Assembly: GCF_000224145.3 (NCBI RefSeq)
Contig: NC_020176.2
Coordinates: forward strand, 434,693 to 498,692
DNA length: 64,000 nt
DNA from: Ciona intestinalis
Taxonomy: Eukaryota > Chordata > Ascidiacea > Phlebobranchia > Cionidae
Direction of reading: 5' to 3'
Positions 55,046 through 64,000 of this stretch are shown here, piece by piece. Positions within the stretch are counted from its first letter, which is position 1. Every line of letters begins with the position of its first letter. Position numbers and translations under genes: made by a program. Below the pieces are notes generated by a model. That model ran no database searches and had not been told where the DNA came from. It saw nothing but the letters and a program-made list of their open reading frames with translations.

Positions 55046-58000
55046 ATGCATATTTCTCTAACGAGCTTTTTTTGCTGTTTTGTATTCTTGTCCACGTCAC
55101 CGGGTGTCGTGATAACGTCAGGGTTCAAAGGTCATGATCGGGTCAAGCAGGAAAATTGGAGGTCGACCCCGGACTTAATTACCGAGCTTCCAGGGTTAAC
55201 CAATCTACCAGAGTTTAATATGTACTCGGGTTATCTGGACGCCTCGGATACGAAGAAGCTTCATTACTGGTCAGTAGATATGGCTATAGTACTGTGGGGG
55301 AAGACGGGACACCTTTAGCACGTAATATCCAAATATCCTGATCGTGTTTTAAACATTTAAAAACAGTGTAAGGAAGTCGTGAGGATACGGTTTTATATTT
55401 TTTGAATGGTCTTTGTTTACTACCAAAAGAGACGAGAAAATGAAACGAAAAGGTGTCCCATCTTCCCCAACCCTACTATATATTGTATTATTGTGTGAGG
55501 CCCTACGGCGTGTACACAAGAGCAACTGGAGTGTCGGCCATAGTAGGCCTAACACCTTGTAAATATTTATAAGGCGTTAACGATTGTATTCTGTATGAGT
55601 TAAATATTACGTCGCGACGCGCTAGGAGTTCTGAGAGTTTTTCTATTTTAAATTATGGCTGATTTTTGGAATTTCCGATGAGCCGCATAAGGAACTACCG
55701 GGTTGGGAGTTTTTGCCGTTTAGTGTTTTGCCTAAAGGCATACACTATTTGATCCAGATGCAAGCACTTTTACTGTGTCACGACGCCGAACGGTTTACTA
55801 CAAAAAATCCAGCATGATCGAATGTAAAATTCTACCATTTTATTTAAATTCACCAAATCAATACCTACAATTTATTTCCGTGACAAAAAAACATACAGTA
55901 GGGTGGGGAAAGACGGGACTTTTGGCCCATAATATCTAAATATCCTGATCGTTTTTTAAACAATTAACAATGGTCTATGGGAGTCGTGAGGATACGGTTT
56001 TATAGTTTTTTGTTTACTACAAAATGGGACGAGAAATGGAATGAAAATATGTCCCGTCTTTCCCCACCCTGTATATATATATTCACCCAAAAAGTTACGT
56101 TTAAGCACATTTTCCATGTAATTCAAGTATATGCTTTAACTAGTACGCTTACTCTTATTGAAATTCACTTTATTTGTTTTTTTTGCTTGGAAGGTTGAAC
56201 GAATGCGTCGATTCATCGTCAAACAAGTTAATGATTTGGTTCAACGGAGGACCAGGGTGTAGCTCATTGGACGGAGCTTTTATAGAGAATGGGCCGTACA
56301 AGGTTTGTCAATACTCATTTTTTTTATATATAGTACTGTGGGGTAAGATGGGACATATTTATCACATAATACCCAAATATCCTAAACGTGTTTAAAAAAA
56401 TTAACAATGAGTTGTGAGAATACGGATTCATAATTATTTTAATGTTCTTTGTTTACTACAAAATGGGACGAAAAAATAGAATAGAAAAGAGTGTTCTATA
56501 GCTTTCCTTACCCTGGCTTACTATATATATATTCCTTTTATCTGTGTCAATATTCCTATTTGTTAGTGCTGTGGCTCAGTGGTTGGAGCGCGCGCACCGT
56601 AACTGGATTCGATGCTCGATGCTGGTACCATTGTGGGCGGTTTAACAGTATTTTTAGCACATATTTTGTTTTCTAGTTCAACGAGAAGACTGGGAACTTG
56701 GAGAGGAATCCATATTCGTGGAACCAACTCGCCCACACATTGTACATTGAATCCCCTGCTGGTGTTGGCTTTTCATACGATATTGATCCTCTAAGCAGAT
56801 ATAATGACAACATTGTAAGTGGGAGTTTACATTCGTCCTTGTTTTTGTCTGTGTTTTTAGGTGCTTTTTACTACTTTTGCAAATCAAAACACATAACTGA
56901 AATAATAAAATTTGTGAATAAATTAATGGTGTTGGCCATAAATGATGTTCAAAGGTCACATTAAATAAAGAATGGTTTTGAGGCTCATGTTGTCGTCATT
57001 GTGGGTTTATGTGATCTTTGGCAATAACACAATGACACTTGCTCTAACCCAGTGGTCCCTCATAAGTTATATAAATAGTTAGCCATATAATAAAATAACC
57101 CCTGTAAAAATAATCACATACAAAGTTATTTATGCACTTTATTGGGTGTGTAAAACAAAACACCTGTGTTGTAATGGCTGTTTCATTCCTTGTCTATGCG
57201 TCTATAGTCTTGGTAAAAACTCTAACAGTAATTGCTCTAATGAACTCTATTTTAACCTATGGTCACCAATAGCTTATCCAAAATTAACATTCATTGACGC
57301 ACAAGATATTCATTCCAACCATAACAGACTGCTGAGACGAACATCCGCGCTTTGGAAAGTTTCTTTATCAAGTTCCCAACATTTGCTACGATGAATATTT
57401 ATCTAAGTGGACAGAGTTACGCTGGTGTGTATGTACCAACACTAGCTGCTGCTATTGTACAACAACAAAGCTGGATGGCTGCAAATCTGAAGGTAAACGC
57501 AATCACTGTTATGTACATACTTGTTTTTGACGACAGATACAAATTGGAAGGTGATTCATTAACTATTGGTTGAAATTTTATTTTCTCATTTGTATTGATA
57601 ATTGATTTTTAATAATAATTAAACAAAGTTTGAAGATATACTTTATTGGTCTCTAAATACACTTGACTGGGACCCATTTTTTTACTAAAGCTCGTTGTGT
57701 AAATGAGCTTTAGTTCATGGCTTTAGTCCTGTTTTGATAATAATAAAAATGAAAAGTTAAACTGCAATGGTGTCCATATATTGGGACCCATTTTTATAAA
57801 ATATTAGTTCTTGACTGAAGCACCTACTTTAACTTTCACCCAGGGTATCTTGATCGGCAATGGCCTCATGCATTTCTTATACAACCATGCTTCTATCATG
57901 TACTTCAGCTACTACCATGGTTTGTTTGATAAAACAGAATGGGAAGAATTAAAGAGGGTTTGCTGTGAAACTGCAACAGTCGAATGCATGTTTACAAGGT

Positions 58001-60936
58001 TTACTGAAACTGATTGCTTGATGCAGGTTCGTATGTAGAGTAGATATAATGGGTTTCAGTTAACTTATCTTTATACATTGCCCCTGAATGAATGTAACGT
58101 ATTTACTCTTAAGTGCTGCAGCACGTCAATGGGTATACATTTATATGTAGATTTAATGGGTTTCGGTTTGCTGTAGTTATATGATGCCTGTGAACTTGCC
58201 TGATGGGTAAAAAAGTAAATTTCTTTGTTTATTCAGAGGACAATCGTTATAACACAGGTGCTCTGTTTCAAACACCTCTTGTTCCCTTACAGGAAAAGTT
58301 AGGATTTTGAGAGCTTTAGATTTTTGTAGAAATGGTGTGGCCATTAGATACTCTAACCCAGATATTAATGGGTCCAATATAGGGAGGTTTTACAGTAAAG
58401 TAGTCAAAGGCTCTACTGTTTATAGTTTAAAGGTAAACCATAGTTGACTTATTACTCCCGAAATCCAAGACTTTGGACAAGAGTTGCCCAAACCCAGGGT
58501 TCTACTGTATGGACCTCACCAGATATAGAAGCCTGTTTTGTTAACTTAATATCCACTAATAGCTACATTGTTTTGACACAGTTAACATGGGCCCTGCATG
58601 CTGTGTGGAATGATGGGCTGAATATTTACAACTTATACGCTCCTTGTATGAGTGAACCACAGGCAGAGATGTTCAAAGTCAAGTCAAGACCTTTGCTTGA
58701 AGATGTAGCCAGGTCGAGATTTGACTCAGTACTTGAAATGGTAAATATATAGTTATGTATATGGTATTGCCGCCAGGTGTATTATAATTGTGAATGAAAT
58801 CTTCTGTCATTTTTTCACTAGGCTGCAGGTGTGCTAACTTAAGTGCCAATAGGCACACTACTGTTTAGAAGTGCAAAATTAGTTGAATGTCACTTATCCG
58901 CTCATGGGGGACAACTTTAGACATGTTTTCACTTATATATATCACGACTGCTTTTCTGTCACAATTTAATATTGCGGAGGTTTTATAAATGAATTATGAA
59001 CCAGCTGGCAACCAGAAAATAAATGTTGTCAGCAGAAAGTAGTTAGTAATAAATATACCTGAAGAACTTTATTTGACTATGTTATAACACAGGTGTTTTT
59101 TTTACACATCGTGACTGCTTATGGTGAATGAACTACAATTAAGTTGCAATTTATGATTGCTGATGTTTATGGGAGTTGTGACCCTGGCAACTAAACATGG
59201 AAATAAGTAGAAGATATTTTTGCCGTATATATATTAATTATTATTTACCTTGCAGACAAAACCACGATCCATGGGCCCATTATCATTAGTTCCTCCATGT
59301 TCAAATGCATCCATGATAACCAAGTATTTTAACCGAGCTGATGTACAAGAAGCTATTCATGTTCGACCAACCTCATGGCAATTATGCAGGTGTGGAGTGA
59401 ATGTTTAACTTAATTATCCTCATGTGGTGGGGCAATGACAGTTAGTTTTTTGACAAAGCCTAACGTATTAACTATAACATGGCTAAAGGCGCCATGGCAC
59501 ACAGCACGCCTGCCTCTAACCCAGAGGTTTTAGGTTCAATGCTTGTCGCTGCTACCATTATGAGTGTGTCATTCATACAGAAAAAACAATCAACCACAAA
59601 GTTACATTCGCAGTAACTTCCAGACTGGCACTAGATGTATTAAACAGAACACCCGTGTTATAACGACTGTCGTTGCACCGCCACATAAGGATAAATAATT
59701 TACATTCATTATATTATATGAACCAATCCTTTTTGTTTTTTAATCCCTCTGTTTCAGTGATGTTGTACACAACAACTACTACAAACAAGTTGAAGACACA
59801 GGACCACAAATAAAGATGATACTTGATGCCTTGGTGGATATTGTGTTGATAGTTTGTATATAATGTGTAGAATATAGATGAATGCAACACCAGATAAACC
59901 ACATATTGCACTTTGTTGGTGCTTTTTTTCTACATGACGAACAACTTGGCACAGTTTATATTACTTTCTTGCCCAACGGTTACAGTGTCAAGCTTCGAAC
60001 CTGTATCCTCTGATCTATAACCAAATGGTCCAGTCTCATGGCGCACCAGTTTGCCCAAATACACCATGTTTACTGCTCTATTAGAAGTAAACTATTACCA
60101 AATGTTTTTTTCAGGAAGATATTGAAATACTTCTGTTCTTTGGAGATGTGGATTTGGCTTGTAACTACTTAGGTGGGGAGTGGTTTGTGGATAGACTTGG
60201 CTTAGAGGTTAGTTTGTTTATATAGTGTGGGATTCCGTAATTTTATAGTAATTGGTTGAGGTCCTACAGTATGGCATGGAACATATTGGGACAATAAGAT
60301 TTAGTTCAGAGTTGGCCCATTTAGTGACCACTTAACCAATTAGTGACCATTGGGTTATAGCAATGTCTGTTAAGTGTCTTGCCCAACGTAAAATTGTTAT
60401 CTTTGCGCGACAGACAACGATAGTAGTTATAACAGGGTATTATATTTTATACACCTTGTGCTTAATCAGTCGTATGTTAACTTTGTATGTTTAATTTACA
60501 GTTACAAACTCCAAGGCGTAAATGGACAACCAGAGATGAATATGGACAAGTACAAGTGGCTGGCTTCTACAAAGTTTATGACAGGTTGACTTATGCTACA
60601 GTCCTGGTAAGTTAAGATGTATGTAAGCTGTGATACTGCTATTTATTACCCCAACCCAGTGGTCACTAATGTGTGTCTAAATTGTCAAACAGAAAAAGTT
60701 GACAAAAATACAATCACCTACAAGGATACATTTGTTTGTAACTGGTAAGAGGGGAATGGGTGTATATGTTAAAACTCCCATGTAATAACTACAACCCTAC
60801 CACATTTAAATAGATAAATGACATTCTAAACTACCATTATGTTTCATACCAGGGTGCTGGACATATGGTGCCTCATGATAAACCACGTGAAGCGTATGCA
60901 ATGTTTGAACGATATCTCAATGATGAACCTCTATAA
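55046..60936 (+). CDS. Serine carboxypeptidase, cathepsin A-like (family S10)
   Basis: Lysosomal carboxypeptidase; in vertebrates cathepsin A also protects beta-galactosidase and neuraminidase. Exons: 55046-55269, 56194-56302, 56677-56814, 57328-57492, 57844-58026, 58582-58740, 59256-59389, 59758-59833, 60115-60207, 60502-60606, 60853-60936, giving 489 residues, one frame (human 480). A signal peptide (about residues 1-22) is followed by [40 protein letters not shown], the nucleophile motif GQSYAG (Ser187), [27 protein letters not shown] (catalytic Asp409) and GAGHMVP (His466). The motif normally reads GESYAG; Gln186 replaces the Glu that in carboxypeptidase Y helps bind the substrate's C-terminal carboxylate. 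The partner Glu is kept in AFIENGP. Three MITE copies fill introns 1 and 2. Confidence 0.93.
55286..55480 (+). mobile_element. MITE-like element 16 bp from a splice donor
   Basis: Left 'tagtactgtgggggaagacg', right 'ggtgtcccatcttccccaac'. Starts directly after the donor region of carboxypeptidase exon 1 (exon ends 55269). Confidence 0.85.
55897..56083 (+). mobile_element. MITE-like element, full copy
   Basis: Left 'cagtagggtggggaaagacg', right 'atgtcccgtctttccccacc', with a ~10-bp internal deletion. Intron 1 of the carboxypeptidase gene. Confidence 0.85.
56329..56523 (+). mobile_element. MITE-like element, full copy
   Basis: Left 'tagtactgtggggtaagatg', right end 'tagctttccttaccctggct'. Intron 2 of the carboxypeptidase gene, 26 bp after exon 2. 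Confidence 0.75.
56570..56645 (+). repeat. Decayed SINE head
   Basis: 'gctgtggctcagtggttgga' (box A-like) and 'ggattcgatgctcga' (box B-like) then 'taccattgtgggcgg', matching the first 75 bp of the common SINE. It lies ~30 bp upstream of carboxypeptidase exon 3. Confidence 0.55.
56985..57175 (+). mobile_element. Decayed SINE body
   Basis: 'ctaacccagtggtccctcat' and a tail-like 'tgggtgtgtaaaacaaaaca' preserve the order of the SINE; the tRNA head is lost. Carboxypeptidase intron 3. Confidence 0.5.
59486..59712 (+). mobile_element. Decayed SINE, head to tail with internal deletion
   Basis: 'ggcgccatggcac', box B-like 'ttaggttcaatgcttgtcgc', then a jump to the 'accacaaagttacattcgca' body and the 'ataacgactgtcgttgcacc' tail. 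Carboxypeptidase intron 7. Confidence 0.7.
60325..60500 (+). mobile_element. Decayed SINE bodies in consecutive carboxypeptidase introns
   Basis: 'accaattagtgaccattggg' and 'tgttaagtgtcttgcccaac' mark this copy. A second fragment, 'caacccagtggtcactaatg', lies in the next intron near 60650-60780. Confidence 0.5.
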
Positions 60937-61833
60937 GTATTATACCATCTACTGATCATCTGCAAATACATTGTTGTATATCTGTGTGTATTTCAAATCT
61001 AAGACTCCCAGATCTGTCATGTTCATTTGTTTTGTAGATATTTGTAAAGTAAAACATTCCATGGTCCATTTTTTAAGCCATTCTTAAACGAATAGGAATT
61101 TAATCCTGGTTTAACTAAATTTTAAAACAGATGGTCACCAAGTTGGAAAATGATAGTGTATCTTTTTAACTTTGCAATAAGTGTGTTCTGTCTGTTTTAT
61201 GATTAAGTTTATTTATGTATTAAACAAGCTTTTTATCTTTTATTTGGATTGTGTGTTTAAGACCCTGTTTTTTTTAAAACAAACCAGTTCTTCTTCACTT
61301 TTATTAAAACCTGAACCATTTATTAATAACTCTTTAATAAACACATTTATTGCACAACAATATCTTTAAATAAAACTACTTTTTAACGCTCCGGTTTAAT
61401 CAGCAGATTACATGTATTAGCCAGAATATAAAAGCATGATAAAAGCCTAAGTTGTCAAACTCGTATTATATACGTTTTCTATCATTTACAAGTTTAACAT
61501 GGGGAAAACCCCAACCGCGAAATAATATGCAAATGTGACTTTTTAACGATTTTAGTAATCGTGTTTAGTCGTTTTCTTAAACTTTTAGATGTTTTTTATA
61601 AGCTTTCACTTCATAAAACTCCTTATGATTCGTATATAAAAGTATTCAAAAGTAAAAATTCGCTGTGATGGCTGTTTAAAGTATATTTCTATTTTTCTCG
61701 TTTTTTTTGTCTGTTTTTGTATTAGTTTTTGGAGTCTGTTAATTAAGTGACATCTCTTGCACTGACAATAGACCAATAGTTTTTTTGTATAATTAATTCT
61801 AGCCTCCTACAAGTCTTGTTGTGCATATAAAAC
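60937..61833. other. Spacer between carboxypeptidase and IRAK-like genes
   Basis: About 900 bp of AT-rich sequence. AATAAA words at 61336 and 61369 are candidate polyadenylation signals for the carboxypeptidase gene. No repeat or promoter motif is distinct. Confidence 0.5.
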
Positions 61834-63688
61834 ATGCATACAACTTCATCCATAAGGAACCTAATATTAATATCAGAAGTTCCACAAGAAATTCTTAATC
61901 GACTTATTTCTTATCTCCGCAATGATGGTGAAAGTGGTTGGCGGACTTTGGTTTATCATCTGCAACAAAGGGATCATTTATTCAGGTGGGATACAACCAC
62001 TGTATGTTGTTTACAAGTTTAGGATGCTGTTTGCAATTCTGCTTACGTTTAATTGTCTCATTTAACTCACATTTACTTCTATTTTATATTGAACCCGGGA
62101 TCTAGGCTGGAATTGGCCAATTACACCCTCATTCACATAAAATGTTGTCAAGGGGATAGGCGGCACTAATTCTCCACATAAGGAAACTTGTTATTGTATT
62201 TACATTTTTATTGGGATTTATAGGAGATATCTCTATGGTATGCGTAACTATCACTGGCCACTGGGCTGTACATAAAGTAATTTGATCAATTAGACAATTA
62301 TGATTACAATAGAGAGAACAACCAAACTAAATTATTACTTTTATTCTATATGAGTGATGTCCAACAGCAGGGCAAGCCATTGAATCTCAGATTTAGGCCA
62401 GAGTTGGTTCATTACCCCAACACTTTTATTATTGCTTATTAGGTTGTTTAAAACATTGGTAATTTTCTTGATTATACTCAGTGAGGATGAGATAAATAGT
62501 TTCGAAACCATCCATGCCCCAACACTTGTAATTGAGGGTTTGAAGAAACGAAACAAAACTGTTGATTATTTGTTGAGCTTCCTTCACCTACTACCATGCA
62601 GATGCGCGGCTGAGAAGCTTGCTAATGGTATGTGGTAAGGTGTATGTAACAAAACTAATAGTATAATATATTGTTATAAATATGTTACATATATTAGGGT
62701 GGGGGAGATGGCACTCACTTTTATTCTATTTTCTTGTCCCATTTAATAGAAAACAAAGAGCATTTAAAGTATTATAAACCGTTTCCTCACGACTCCCATT
62801 AATTGTTTAAAAGACGATCAGGTTATTTGGATATTATGTGCTGAAAGTGTTCAGGCCTATGCCACTCTACTGTATATTTGTTACTGTTTTACACTGAACT
62901 GTTTTAATAGACTTGTCCGTAGTTTATATATTTAAAATGCCTTTGTTTTTTCCCATACAATAAAATATACTTGGGGCATCTATTGTAACTCTGGTAATTT
63001 TGTATTGATTTTGTTGTGCATATTGTTGTATGGTAGTTTGGTAGTAATTGTAAAACCCTTTGTAGTGTTTTTAATTAGAATATTTTATAGATTTGTGGAT
63101 GCTCGAAAAATCTCAACAAAAAGTAAGAGCTTTGTATTTATATACTGTATGTACACCTTTTTATACGCCAATTTATATTCATTGGTTTTGGTTGTAATGT
63201 TTACCAATTAATGCAATGTAAATATTTAAGGGTGAGCTAGCTTATCATGCTATACCAGGTTTGTGGTCTGTGGCCAAATTTAAAAAAACTAAATTTATTC
63301 ACAATTATCACAAATATTATATTTTTGAAATTCTTTTTTTTCTGACATTAAGCTACATAGCAGATGAAGTTTAGTTTTAATTAAATCTGTTAATACTTTT
63401 TATATAAGATAATTTTAGGCGAAAAGATTAGTTCTTAGAAAATATACCAGCCTTTTATTTTAGCAACAGGAGAAAAAATTATATTGTATTTAAATTTGCA
63501 GAATATTTATATAGGCCTATAACATATATATTTAACAGTTCATGAGTACACCAATGCCAGAATGCAGCAAATACTCATCGGTTGGGCCATCTTACGTACC
63601 CAATGGTCACTCTACTCATGCTCAACCAAACCATCTTTTTGATCAAGCCATGTTTTCAAGTCTTAACAACCTAAATAAACCTTCAAAG
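61834..63688 (+). CDS. IRAK/Pelle-like death-domain protein, N-terminal part (runs off window)
   Basis: Exons: 61834-61985, 62482-62627, 63091-63122, 63539-63688, in consistent phase, 160 residues so far and continuing past a GTAGGG donor. Exons 1-2 form a death domain of about 90 residues: ISEVPQEILNRLISYL, SGWRTLVYHL, then APTLVIEGLKKRNKTVDYLL and LLPCRCAAEKL. The order 'W..L', 'RN.TV..LL..L' and 'R.A..L' is that of IRAK/Pelle kinases, which bind MyD88 in Toll/IL-1 signalling. The 32-nt third exon is inferred because it alone joins exon 2 (phase 1) to exon 4 (phase 0). Exon 4 is a Ser/Pro-rich linker. The kinase domain would lie beyond the window, so MyD88 or another death-domain protein is not excluded. 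Confidence 0.65.
62697..62874 (-). mobile_element. MITE-like element in the IRAK-like intron
   Basis: Left 'tagggtgggggagatggcac', right 'atgccactctactgtat'; the right TIR is largely lost ('ggcctatgccactc'). Confidence 0.75.
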
Positions 63689-64000
63689 GTAGGGTTACAA
63701 TTTGAACAATTAAATAAAAATGAAATTTGAAGTTTTTGAACCAATTAAAAAAAGTTTGGGTGCAAAAGCCAAACTTTTAACTGATACCATGTCCCACACC
63801 TTTTATTCATAACGCTTTTTACTGACTTTTGTTTTGCTGTTGATTCTCTTCTCTTTGTTCTTAACTTAGTAACTTAATCTTTGATATTGTTTCAAAGAGA
63901 TAATTAAGAATTTTGTTATACTGTTTAACATTAGTAGTGACTGCACAGCAGTGTTTGTTACTTGCAACAAATTAACAAAGGTCATACCAACTCACATATT

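Overview
The window looks like nuclear DNA from an ascidian tunicate, most likely a Ciona species. It is AT-rich, every recognisable gene is cut into many short exons by GT-AG introns, the gene set is metazoan/chordate, and introns and spacers carry tRNA-headed SINEs and short inverted-terminal-repeat elements. Species is an inference. Exon boundaries were read by eye from splice signals, reading-frame phase and protein-family resemblance; no alignment was run.

Layout: (1) 341-5742 (+), 3' half of an unconventional myosin (end of motor, IQ repeats, short tail), with one exon present twice around an assembly gap. (2) 7153-14190 (-), a complete 2-oxoglutarate dioxygenase of the gamma-butyrobetaine/trimethyllysine hydroxylase family (carnitine synthesis). 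(3) 16292-27874 (+), a complete GAS2-like cytoskeletal linker (CH + GAR domains, polyQ, SxIP motif), in 16 exons that sum to an intact 843-residue frame, with one GC-AG intron. (4) 30115-34973 (+), a complete SLC35A-type nucleotide-sugar transporter, 337 residues. (5) 35527-42212 (-), a Shaker (Kv1) potassium channel complete except for its first exon(s), ending in a PDZ ligand. (6) 46204-54041 (-), a type II membrane, divergent secretory-pathway kinase-like protein, 386 residues. (7) 55046-60936 (+), a cathepsin A-like serine carboxypeptidase, 489 residues. (8) 61834 to beyond 63688 (+), the death-domain half of an IRAK/Pelle-like protein, running out of the window.

Genes 2/3 and 6/7 are divergent pairs, and 1/2 and 4/5 are convergent. 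I see no operon. Functions are unrelated except that genes 4, 6 and 7 all belong to the secretory/lysosomal system.

The 31-57 kb stretch is packed with about 30 copies of a ~190 bp MITE-like element (ends reading TAGTAGGGTGGGGGAAGATG), while 14-31 kb holds very few. A tRNA-derived SINE is scattered throughout, and three of the four N-gaps lie inside SINE copies. The most interesting unexplained items are the kinase-like gene with a degenerate catalytic loop, a promoter-like cluster (X-box, NRF-1, TATA box, short ATG exon) inside a Kv1 intron at 41.3 kb, four perfect TGACGTCA sites at the SLC35A/Kv1 junction, and the Glu-to-Gln change beside the catalytic serine of the carboxypeptidase.
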